Shown: piece after piece, positions 1-5,469 of the stretch
Layout of the letters: each line of letters starts with the position of its first letter
Numbering within the stretch: position 1 is the stretch's first letter
DNA from: JAHRAH01 sp051009015
Lineage (GTDB): Bacteria > Pseudomonadota > Gammaproteobacteria > Tethybacterales > Persebacteraceae
NCBI GenBank assembly: GCA_051009015.1
Contig: JBPCWZ010000122.1
Location: forward strand, 1-5,605
Reading direction: 5' to 3'
Length of the DNA: 5,605 bases
The notes under the pieces: model-generated
What the model was told of the DNA's origin: nothing
Databases searched by the model: none
The model's input: only the letters and a program-made list of their open reading frames with translations
Position numbers and translations under genes: made by a program

Positions 1-710
1 ACCGGCAGAGTCATCTTTCCTTCGCAAAAATCGCGCCCGACTTCCTTGCCGGTGTCGCCGCCTTCATAATCCAGACAATCATCAACCAACTGAAAAGCCA
101 AACCCAAACGCCGCCCGTATTCGCCCAGCGCCTTTTCCGCCGCCGGTTGTCTGGCATATATCGCAGGTCCCGCCGCCGCTATCTCAAACAGGTTTGCAGT
201 TTTGCGTTCAATCACCGAAAAATACATCTCCCGCGATATGTTGCCGCTGCGCCGGGCGAGCAGTTGCAATAACTCCCCTTCCGATAATCTGTTTGTCGCA
301 TCGGTCATCTTTTCCAGTAAGCGAACGCTGCCCATTCGGGCGAGAAGTTGCGATGCGCGCGAGTATAGAAAATCGCCAACCAAAACCGCCGCGGCATTGC
401 CGTAGATGCGGTTTGCCGCCGCCTGCCGCCTGCGCGTGTCGGCGTCGTCAACAACATCATCGTGCAACAAAGTCGCCGTGTGGATAAACTCAATCGCCGT
501 TGCCATTTCCATCCCGCGCTCTTGTGGCAAGCCGCAAAGTTTTGCCGACAGCATTGTAATGACCGCCCGCAGCCGCTTGCCGCCCGCCAACTGGCGCATA
601 ATAATATCCGCCGCCATGGATACTTCCGTATGCAGGCATCCGCGCATGTGCGCATTCAGGCGCGATATGTTGCCGTCAAAAGCGCTTAGTGTTGCCGCAA
701 AACTTGTCAT
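1..710 (-). CDS. ispB: trans-polyprenyl diphosphate synthase (octaprenyl diphosphate synthase-like), 3' end outside window
   Basis: All-trans polyprenyl diphosphate synthases extend farnesyl diphosphate with isopentenyl units, making the side chain of ubiquinone or menaquinone. The frame is open from ATG at 708-710 to the left edge, giving 236 residues of an expected total near 320, so the C-terminal part is missing. Visible family marks are GGKRLR (43-48), the first Asp-rich motif LLHDDVVDDADTRR (81-94, DDxxD = 84-88), GNAAAVLVGDFLYSRA (about 103-118), EGE before the helix-F region, and the second Asp-rich motif QLVDDCLDY (207-215) followed by GKEVGRDFCEGKMTLP. The DDVVD and VLVGDFLYSRA blocks resemble E. 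coli IspB more than short-chain IspA. Chain length cannot be read from sequence alone. The ATG overlaps the stop of proB in an ATGA, which suggests translational coupling. It is the last gene visible in the rplU operon. Confidence 0.93.
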   Translation of the reverse strand, partial: MTSFAATLSAFDGNISRLNAHMRGCLHTEVSMAADIIMRQLAGGKRLRAVITMLSAKLCGLPQERGMEMATAIEFIHTATLLHDDVVDDADTRRRQAAANRIYGNAAAVLVGDFLYSRASQLLARMGSVRLLEKMTDATNRLSEGELLQLLARRSGNISREMYFSVIERKTANLFEIAAAGPAIYARQPAAEKALGEYGRRLGLAFQLVDDCLDYEGGDTGKEVGRDFCEGKMTLP

Positions 711-1861
711 TCCAATACCGTCATATTATCGCGGTGCGCCATCTCTTCCTCGTAGGCATAACCCAGCACTTTTTCTATCTCGCCGCTTTTGACGCCGCAA
801 AGCGCCCGCGCCGCCGCGGCATCGTAGTTTGTCAAACCATAACCGACAACCGCCCCGCCATCGTCATCGGCAAATGCTACCGAATCGCCGCGGACAAAAT
901 CGCCGCGCACCCTGCGCACTCCCGCCGGTAATAAACTGCGCTTGTCGCGCACTACCGCCCGCACCGCGCCGGCATCCAAATACATCGTCCCGCGCACGCG
1001 CAAGCCGCTCGCCAGCCATCGCTTTCGCGCCGATAGCGGTTGCGCGCCCGCCGCCAGAAGTGTGCCGAAGTTTCGTCCGGCGGTTTTTTTGTTATCGTCT
1101 TTTTTGCCGCCGTTGTCATTATCGTTAATGCGGGCGATGGCGCGGGCTATTGCCATCCGCGCCCTTCCGTCTATGATAAGGGAGTTTGCGCCGCTGCGCG
1201 CCGCTATTTTTGCCGCGGCGAGTTTGCTTTGCATTCCGCCCAATCCCCTGCTCGCGCCGCCGTCTTCAACAACATAACGCAACAAATCATCGTCCCCGGC
1301 ATCGGCGGAATATATCACATCGCTGCGCGCGCTGTCGCGGCACAAGCCGGGGGCATCGGTCAGCATCAGCAAACAATCGGCTTCCAGCAAATTCGCTATC
1401 AGCGCGGCAAGGCGGTCGTTGTCGCCAAAACTCGCCGTGTCGGTTGCGACAACATCATTTTCGTTAATAACCGGAATAAAATCTCCCACCAGCAGCCGAC
1501 GCAAAGTCGCCCGGGCATTGAGATACAAAGTCCGGTGCGCCATCTCTTCCGCCGTCAGTAAAACCTGCGCGGCATGCAAACCGCGCCGCGAAAAGGCGTC
1601 TTCGTAGGCATTCATCAGGCGCATCTGCCCGATGGCGGCGGCTACTTGCAAATCGGCGCGCGTCCGCGGGCGTTTTTGCCAGCCCAATCGCTGCATCCCC
1701 GCTACCACCGCGCCCGAAGATACCAATACAACTTCCAGCCCCGCCTGTCGCTGTGCCGCGATTTGCGCCGACAAACGACCGATATAAGCGGTGTTAAGTT
1801 TGTTGCCGCCGGATGCCAGCAAACTGCTGCCTATCTTGACGATAATCCGCCGCGCCGTCAT
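707..1861 (-). CDS. proB: glutamate 5-kinase with C-terminal PUA domain
   Basis: ProB phosphorylates L-glutamate to gamma-glutamyl phosphate, the first step of proline synthesis, in the cytoplasm. The 384-residue protein is slightly longer than E. coli ProB (367). The amino-acid kinase domain (about 5-245) shows VKIGSSLL (8-15, lysine 9), VLVSSGAVVAGMQRLG (45-60), VINENDVVATD (131-141), GDNDRLAAL (146-154), LLMLTDAPGL (164-173) and GLGGMQSKL (206-214). A hydrophilic linker rich in N, D and K (246-263) joins it to the PUA domain, which begins around SARKRWLASG (277-286) and ends with EIEKVLGY and AHRDNM near the C-terminus, as in typical ProB. The usual TGGMxTK nucleotide-loop motif reads LGGMQSK here. 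The ATG overlaps the obgE stop (ATGA) and the TGA overlaps the ispB start (ATGA). No proA is in view. Confidence 0.96.
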   Translation of the reverse strand: MTARRIIVKIGSSLLASGGNKLNTAYIGRLSAQIAAQRQAGLEVVLVSSGAVVAGMQRLGWQKRPRTRADLQVAAAIGQMRLMNAYEDAFSRRGLHAAQVLLTAEEMAHRTLYLNARATLRRLLVGDFIPVINENDVVATDTASFGDNDRLAALIANLLEADCLLMLTDAPGLCRDSARSDVIYSADAGDDDLLRYVVEDGGASRGLGGMQSKLAAAKIAARSGANSLIIDGRARMAIARAIARINDNDNGGKKDDNKKTAGRNFGTLLAAGAQPLSARKRWLASGLRVRGTMYLDAGAVRAVVRDKRSLLPAGVRRVRGDFVRGDSVAFADDDGGAVVGYGLTNYDAAAARALCGVKSGEIEKVLGYAYEEEMAHRDNMTVLE

Positions 1862-2916
1862 CGCCCCGCCGCCGGTTTGTCAAAACTTTGCTCTTCGCCG
1901 ATGCCGCCGTCAACAAGTTGCAAAAACCGCGCCGCCATATCGGCAACGCCATCGCCGTGCAGTGCCGATATCGCCATGATATCAACAAAACCCGAAAACG
2001 ACCGGCGCATTGCCTTCATCAGTTTTTGCCCTTGCGCCGCCGTCAGCAAATCCATCTTATTCAACGCCAGCATTTTCGGCTTGCCGGAAAAATCCGCCAA
2101 ACCCGACTCCTGATAGCGGGAAAGTTCGCCGTCCAATGCCGCGATATCATTCGCCGCATCGCCGCCGCTGTCAATGACATAACAAAGCAAACCGGTGCGC
2201 GATATGTGGCGCAAAAAACGATTGCCCAAACCCGCGCCGTCCGCCGCGCCGGAAATAAGCCCGGGCAAATCGGCAACCGTCGCCCCGCCGCCGATATCAT
2301 CGCCGACAAAACCCAACTGCGGCGCCAATGTCGTAAAAGGATAATCGGCTATCTTCGGTTTTGCCGCGCTCAGCGCCGACAGGAGTGTGGATTTTCCGGC
2401 ATTGGGCATGCCGACCAAACCGATATTTGCCAGCAGTTGCAGCACAAAAACAAAACGCCGGATGTCGCCTTTTTCGCCGGTTGTGCGGTGGCGCGGCGCG
2501 CGATTGACGGAACTTTTGAACGATGCATTGCCGCGCCCGCCGCCGCCGCCGCTTGCCAGCAAAACGGTTTGTTGCGGGCGCAGCAACTCGGCATGCGCGG
2601 CGCCGGTGTCGGCGTCCATTATCAAAGTCCCCACCGGCGCGGTGAGAATGACATCTTCGCCCGCCGCGCCGCATTTGCCTTTGCCGCCGCCGTGTTTGCC
2701 GTTTGCGGCGGCGGCTTTGCGGCGGCGGCGGTAAGCCAAAAGCGTATTGACGCCCAATGATGCGCGCATCCAGACATCGCCGCCTTTGCCGCCGTTGCCG
2801 CCATCCGGACCGCCGCGCGGTCGTGCGCGCTCGCGCAGAAAACTGACCGCGCCATCGCCGCCTTTGCCGCCGCAAACGGCAACTTCAACTTCGTCAATAA
2901 AAGCGGACTTGCCCAT
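1858..2916 (-). CDS. obgE: Obg family GTPase, 50S ribosome assembly (ObgE/CgtA)
   Basis: Obg is an essential GTPase that binds the large ribosomal subunit late in assembly and links it to growth control. The 352-residue protein is shorter than E. coli ObgE (390), the difference lying mainly in the variable C-terminal tail. The glycine-rich Obg fold occupies about 1-160: GGKGGDGAVSFLRE (16-29), RGGPDGGNGGKGGDV (34-48), a GGGGGRGN block (123-130) and FKSSVNRAPR (133-142). The G domain follows: G1 GMPNAGKST (169-177), switch region DYPFTTL (191-197), G3 DLPG (216-219), G4 NKMD (286-289) and G5 SALHG (317-321). The start ATG lies 10 bases after the rpmA stop, with GGCGG directly before it as a weak ribosome binding site. 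The stop overlaps the proB start. Confidence 0.97.
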   Translation of the reverse strand: MGKSAFIDEVEVAVCGGKGGDGAVSFLRERARPRGGPDGGNGGKGGDVWMRASLGVNTLLAYRRRRKAAAANGKHGGGKGKCGAAGEDVILTAPVGTLIMDADTGAAHAELLRPQQTVLLASGGGGGRGNASFKSSVNRAPRHRTTGEKGDIRRFVFVLQLLANIGLVGMPNAGKSTLLSALSAAKPKIADYPFTTLAPQLGFVGDDIGGGATVADLPGLISGAADGAGLGNRFLRHISRTGLLCYVIDSGGDAANDIAALDGELSRYQESGLADFSGKPKMLALNKMDLLTAAQGQKLMKAMRRSFSGFVDIMAISALHGDGVADMAARFLQLVDGGIGEEQSFDKPAAGR

Positions 2917-2926
2917 CCGCCGGTTG

Positions 2927-3187
2927 TTATGGCTGCGGCGCTACGCTGACATAGCGGCGGCGCAACTTGCCGCCGCGGGCGAAGACAACGCGCCCGGGCA
3001 AAATGCTGTATAGCGTATGATCGCGCCCGACTCCGACATTGTCGCCCGGATGAAAACGCGTCCCCCGCTGGCGGACGATAATCTCCCCGGCGCGCACGAC
3101 TTCGCCGCCATAGCGCTTGACGCCGAGATATTTGGGGTTGGAATCGCGGCCGTTTTTGGAAGAGCCGCCGGCTTTTTTTTGCGCCAT
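2927..3187 (-). CDS. rpmA: 50S ribosomal protein L27
   Basis: L27 sits at the peptidyl-transferase centre of the large subunit, its N-terminal tail reaching the tRNA ends. The 86-residue product matches the family over its whole length: MAQKKAGGSSKNGRD at the N-terminus, then LGVKRYGGE, IIVRQRGTRFHPGDNVG (36-52) and GRDHTLYS. There is no N-terminal extension of the kind cleaved in Firmicutes. The ATG shares its A with the final base of the rplU stop (TAATG), so the genes overlap by one base. A GAAGG Shine-Dalgarno lies about 9 bases upstream, inside the end of rplU. Codons 3-5 contain a run of eight A on the coding strand. Confidence 0.97.
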   Translation of the reverse strand: MAQKKAGGSSKNGRDSNPKYLGVKRYGGEVVRAGEIIVRQRGTRFHPGDNVGVGRDHTLYSILPGRVVFARGGKLRRRYVSVAPQP

Positions 3188-3519
3188 TACTGCCCGCCTT
3201 CTTTTGCGGTTGTCGCTTCCAAACGAATCCTGGTCAAATCGGCGCGCCCGCCCATTGTCGTGCGGCTGTTTTTGCGGCGGCGCATTTTGACCGTGCGGAC
3301 TTTGTCGCCGCGCATGTGCCCTACTATCGTGGCATTGATGGCATCGGGCAGATAGGGCGCGCCAAAAGCGGTTTTGCCGTCTTTGTCGGCGATGGCGAGG
3401 ACTTTGTCCAAACGGACGCTCGCGCCGACTTCGCCGCCGAGCCGGTCAACAACGGCAAACCCGCCGAGGGCGGCGCGGTATTGCTTGCCGCCGCATTCAA
3501 AAACTGCATAATCCGTCAT
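3187..3519 (-). CDS. rplU: 50S ribosomal protein L21
   Basis: L21 binds 23S rRNA early in large-subunit assembly. From the ATG at 3517-3519 the product is 110 residues (E. coli 103) and starts MTDYAVFECGGKQYRA, matching the conserved YAVFxxGGKQ N-terminus. Further family blocks are RLDKVLAIADKDGK, INATIVGHMRGDKVRTVKMRRRKNSR (residues about 61-86, including the basic rRNA-binding KMRRRKN stretch) and a basic C-terminal region. Upstream in-frame ATGs at 3535-3537 and 3571-3573 would add 6 or 18 residues. I reject them because the homologous region begins at residue 2-3 of the chosen start and because the likely -10 promoter element lies over the upstream start. It is the first gene of the minus-strand operon and overlaps rpmA by one base. 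Confidence 0.94.
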   Translation of the reverse strand: MTDYAVFECGGKQYRAALGGFAVVDRLGGEVGASVRLDKVLAIADKDGKTAFGAPYLPDAINATIVGHMRGDKVRTVKMRRRKNSRTTMGGRADLTRIRLEATTAKEGGQ

Positions 3520-3535
3520 TGCAAAAAACTTCGCC

Positions 3536-3544
3536 ATTCTAACA
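3536..3544 (-). promoter_or_regulatory. candidate extended -10 promoter for the rplU-rpmA-obgE-proB-ispB operon
   Basis: On the minus strand the sequence reads TGTTAGAAT, a full match to the extended -10 form TGnTAnAAT. The -35 position, 17 bases upstream, is only TTTTTT, so recognition would rest on the extended element. The predicted start point is near 3529, about ten bases before the rplU ATG, which gives a very short leader. This is inference from motif and position only. Confidence 0.5.
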
Positions 3545-3590
3545 CAAACCGCGCCGCCAAAAAACATATCCAACGGTATTTTTTATCCGG

Positions 3591-3599
3591 TGTTAAAAT
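3591..3599 (+). promoter_or_regulatory. candidate extended -10 promoter for the FAD oxidoreductase gene
   Basis: TGTTAAAAT is an extended -10 (TGnTAAAAT) eight bases before the ATG at 3607. No good -35 hexamer is seen 16-18 bases upstream. The predicted start point is about 3606-3607, i.e. at the ATG itself, so the messenger may be leaderless. This agrees with the lack of any Shine-Dalgarno before the gene. Motif-based inference only. Confidence 0.45.
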
Positions 3600-3606
3600 T
3601 TATCCG

Positions 3607-4860
3607 ATGGCAAAAGAAGCGGCAAAAGACATTGTCATTATCGGCGGCGGCATTGTCGGCATTTGCGCGGCGGTGGTTTTGGCGCGCGCGGGGCGCGAGG
3701 TTGTCGTTGTGGAGCGCGGCGACATCGGCGGGGCGACTTCTTTCGGCAATGCCGGGGTAATGGCGCATTCCTATCTTGCCGCCGCCAACAATCCCGATTT
3801 GTGGCGGCGGCTGCCGTCCATTATTCTGGGGCGCGCGCCGGAATGCCGCGTGTCGGTTTTGTTTGCTTTGCGGAATATGCCGTGGCTTGCGGCGTTTTTG
3901 CGCCGCGCCAACTATGGCGATGCCGTTGCCGCCGCCGATGCCTTGTCGCAACTTTTGGCTTTGTCGCTGCCGCTGCACAGGCGGTTTATCGGCGATGCCG
4001 GTTGCGGCGGTTTGCTGAACGAGCGCGGATGGCTGAAAGTTTTTCGCAGCGCCAAAGGTTTGGCATTATGCCGCACCGAAATGCGCCTGATGACGCGGGC
4101 GGGAGTGCGTCATCAAATCCTTGACGGCGGGCAAATCTTACAATTGGAACCGGCGCTGAAACCGGTTTTTGCCGCCGGTTTGTATTTTCCCGATGATATT
4201 TCCGTCAATGACCCCGCCGAACTTGCCGCCCGCTATGGCGGATTATTGCAAGATGCCGGGGGGATAGTCGTTTGCGCCGAAACTTTGGCATTGTCGGCAA
4301 AGCGGAACAAATGGCAAGTGCAACTTAACAATGCGCCGCCGATAACCGCCGATAATGTCGTCATCGCCGCCGGACCATGGTCGGCAAGTGTGCTGAAAAC
4401 CGCCGGAATAAAAATACCAATGGCATGGGAGCGGGGCTATCATTGTCATTTTGCCGCGCCGGACGACTGCCCGCTTTCGCGCCCGGTATTGGACAGGCAG
4501 CGCGGTTATTATCTGGCGCCGATGCATCGCGGATACCGCCTGACGACCGGCGATGAGTTTGCGGCGATGGATGCGCCGCCAAACTTCTCGCAACTTCGCG
4601 CCTGCGAACAATCGGCAAGGCAGATAACCAAAATGGGCGATGCGCTGGACAAAACCCCGTGGCTCGGCAGCCGCCCGACTTTGCCGGACAGTTTGCCGAT
4701 GATAGGCGAAGCGGCGGGGCATAAAGGGTTGTGGTTTAACTTCGGTCATCAGCACATTGGCTTGTCTTCGGCGCCGGGCAGCGCGCTTTTGCTTTCGGCA
4801 TTGATGAATGACAAACCGCCGCCGATGAATCCCGCGCCGTTTTGCCCGTCAAGGTTTTAG
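3607..4860 (+). CDS. FAD-dependent amino-acid oxidase/dehydrogenase, DadA/DAO family
   Basis: The 417-residue protein belongs to the FAD-dependent DAO superfamily (COG0665-type) that includes D-amino-acid dehydrogenase DadA, which oxidises D-amino acids to keto acids and passes electrons to the respiratory chain. A Rossmann nucleotide-binding motif lies right at the N-terminus: IVIIGGGIVGICAA (9-22; GxGxxG-type glycines 13-18), with E36 ending strand 2 where the FAD ribose is normally held. SFGNAGVM (45-52) matches the SxxNAG stretch of DadA. The middle (about 90-330) is the substrate domain. The C-terminus has WLGSRPTLPDSLPMIGE (352-368) and FGHQHIGLSSAPGSALL (379-395), the typical closing FAD-binding block. 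No signal peptide is seen. The ATG at 3607 is preferred over upstream in-frame starts inside rplU because the FAD fold begins within ten residues of it. There is no Shine-Dalgarno. The substrate cannot be decided; a link to proline metabolism through nearby proB would be speculation. Confidence 0.88.
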   Translation: MAKEAAKDIVIIGGGIVGICAAVVLARAGREVVVVERGDIGGATSFGNAGVMAHSYLAAANNPDLWRRLPSIILGRAPECRVSVLFALRNMPWLAAFLRRANYGDAVAAADALSQLLALSLPLHRRFIGDAGCGGLLNERGWLKVFRSAKGLALCRTEMRLMTRAGVRHQILDGGQILQLEPALKPVFAAGLYFPDDISVNDPAELAARYGGLLQDAGGIVVCAETLALSAKRNKWQVQLNNAPPITADNVVIAAGPWSASVLKTAGIKIPMAWERGYHCHFAAPDDCPLSRPVLDRQRGYYLAPMHRGYRLTTGDEFAAMDAPPNFSQLRACEQSARQITKMGDALDKTPWLGSRPTLPDSLPMIGEAAGHKGLWFNFGHQHIGLSSAPGSALLLSALMNDKPPPMNPAPFCPSRF

Positions 4861-4935
4861 CAGTGTTTCGGGCTTTGCGCGGGTTAGTTTGGCTTTTGGC
4901 TGCCTTTGCATGACTCTCCGCTCCATTGATTTGGC

Positions 4936-5208
4936 ATTAATTAAGGCGCGGACGACTCGTGCAAGGACTAATTCGGCTTTTGCAAAGGCGCAAAAATCAA
5001 AAATTAGTGTTTGCACGACTCGTGCAAGGGTTAGCAAAGCAAAAATTAGTGCTTGCAAATCTTTTGCAAAGGCGCAAAAATCAAAAATTAGTGCTTGCAA
5101 GACCTTTGCAAAGGCAAAAAAATCAAAAATTAGTGTTTGCAAGACCTTTGCAAAGGCGTGAAAATGAAAAATTAGTGCTTGCAAATGAAAAATTAGTGCT
5201 TGCAAAAG
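4936..5208. repeat. AT-rich tandem array on a 21-bp lattice with 42-bp super-period
   Basis: The core AAAAATTAGTGYTTGCA starts at 4999, 5041, 5083, 5125, 5167 and 5188: four steps of 42 bp and a last one of 21. Between cores lies a related second half-unit (type B, with TTTGCAAAGGC) at 4978, 5062, 5104 and 5146. Position 5020 holds a variant half-unit with CGTGCAAGG. Degenerate units on the same lattice extend left to about 4936, where ACGACTCGTGCAAGG (4952-4966) recurs exactly 63 bp later. Half-units counted have 7 G/C in 21, against a G+C-rich surrounding. Long open frames cross the array on both strands, but only because 21 is divisible by 3; they start at TTG or GTG codons and look like no protein I know. 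Possible roles are a protein-binding iteron-like array, a curved-DNA element, or a simple minisatellite. Confidence 0.9.
5011..5153. repeat. four phased 17-nt inverted repeats inside the array
   Basis: At 5011-5027 TTGCACGACTCGTGCAA is a perfect 8-bp-arm palindrome around one central base. At 5053-5069 TTGCAAATCTTTTGCAA has 7-bp arms. At 5095-5111 and 5137-5153 TTGCAAGACCTTTGCAA has 6-bp arms plus a G-T pair. They are spaced exactly 42 bp apart. Arm positions 6/12 are C-G in the first copy and A-T in the others; positions 7/11 are G-C, A-T or G-T. Both sides therefore change together, which suggests the dyad itself is kept. Confidence 0.75.
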
Positions 5209-5291
5209 AAAAAACAACCTTATCAAAAGCCCGCCGCCGCCGCAAAAAACGCCGCCGATGCCGTGTTTTCGGGCGATTCTGGCGAATCTTG
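5209..5291. other. non-coding spacer between repeat array and leader promoter
   Basis: After the array comes an A-rich stretch (about 5205-5216), then CCG-triplet-rich DNA (5231-5262) interrupted by a run of six A. No start, ribosome site or family signature was seen. A 5-bp dyad at 5275-5288 is listed separately. No intrinsic terminator (strong stem followed by a T run) was found between the end of the oxidoreductase gene and this point. Confidence 0.5.
5275..5288. promoter_or_regulatory. small dyad over the -35 region of the leader promoter
   Basis: GATTC-TGGC-GAATC is a perfect 5-bp inverted repeat around four bases. It ends six bases before the TATACT hexamer, so it covers the spacer and part of the -35 position, where no -35 consensus is seen. 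It could be an operator or activator site, but a 10-base dyad may arise by chance. Confidence 0.25.
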
Positions 5292-5300
5292 TGCTATACT
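5292..5300 (+). promoter_or_regulatory. extended -10 promoter for the structured leader and exported protein gene
   Basis: TGCTATACT matches the extended -10 consensus TGnTATAnT, with hexamer TATACT at 5295-5300. No -35 hexamer is visible at 16-18 bases upstream. The predicted start point is near 5307, directly before the first base of the long stem at 5308. The agreement between promoter and structure is the main support. Confidence 0.6.
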
Positions 5301-5307
5301 GCTTCCA

Positions 5308-5402
5308 TCTCTAACACGAGACGCCCGCTTGTCGGGTTGTCGTGGAATAAAATACGCCCGCAAGGGCGAAACAAGCGAAATCATGCGTCTGCGTGTTAGA
5401 GA
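5308..5402 (+). ncRNA. structured RNA element in the 5' leader (possible cis-regulatory RNA)
   Basis: A long closing stem pairs 5308-5318 (TCTCTAACACG) with 5392-5402 (CGTGTTAGAGA) and 5319-5324 (AGACGC) with 5385-5390 (GCGTCT), leaving one bulged G at 5391: 17 base pairs in all. Inside it CGCTTGT (5326-5332) pairs with ACAAGCG (5371-5377). Within that, CGCCC-GCAA-GGGCG (5355-5368) is a hairpin with a GNRA tetraloop. The segment 5333-5354 is left unpaired in this model. An alternative hairpin, CCCG (5324-5327) with CGGG (5333-5336), would place CTTGT in its loop, where it could form a pseudoknot with ACAAG (5371-5375). The stem starts at the predicted transcription start, and the element lies about 67 bases before the start codon of an exported protein gene. 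I see no match to common riboswitch classes by eye. Alternatives are a free small RNA or a DNA-level recombination site. Confidence 0.6.
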
Positions 5403-5446
5403 ACAGCCCGGCGTGTGTTTGTCAATGCGTTGGGGTTTGTTTGATA

Positions 5447-5461
5447 ACTTCATACGGAGGT
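5447..5461 (+). promoter_or_regulatory. Shine-Dalgarno of the exported protein gene, in a small possible hairpin
   Basis: GGAGGT at 5456-5461 is a near-perfect Shine-Dalgarno. It is eight bases from the ATG at 5470 but only two from the ATG at 5464, so it selects 5470. ACTTC (5447-5451) can pair with GAGGT (5457-5461) through one G-U pair, forming a weak hairpin that would partly hide the site. The ribosome site is clear; the hairpin is tentative. Confidence 0.8.
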
Positions 5462-5469
5462 GCATGGCA

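Noticed and set aside
3520..3573. Longer rplU product from the upstream ATG at 3571-3573 or 3535-3537
   Set aside because: The extra N-terminal residues are not found in L21 proteins, and the predicted -10 element overlaps this stretch.
4861..4935. Intrinsic terminator after the oxidoreductase gene
   Set aside because: Only weak GGC/GCC pairings are present and no T run follows a stable stem.
4936..5208. CRISPR array
   Set aside because: There are no unique spacers: both half-units of each 42-bp period are themselves repeated, and no cas genes are present.
4849..5226. Minus-strand open frame of 125 codons through the repeat array, encoding a hydrophobic heptad-like repeat
   Set aside because: It starts at a TTG with no good ribosome site and overlaps the end of the oxidoreductase gene. 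It stays open only because the repeat length is a multiple of three. Open frames on the plus strand behave the same way.
4889..5399. Two plus-strand open frames across the array (4889-5161 and 4959-5399) with 14-residue basic repeats
   Set aside because: They start at TTG and GTG codons without ribosome sites. One runs on through the promoter and the structured leader. There is no sign of a real protein beyond the repeat periodicity.
5308..5402. Integron attC site
   Set aside because: The ends (CTCTAAC ... GTTAGAG) and the extrahelical base resemble attC. However, the first and last consensus bases fail (RYYYAAC/GTTRRRY), no integrase or cassette array is visible, and the placement right after a promoter fits a leader RNA better. 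Not fully excluded.
5383..5469. Longer exported protein starting at the in-frame ATG at 5383
   Set aside because: It has no ribosome site, lies at the edge of the long stem, and would place 29 residues before the clear signal peptide.
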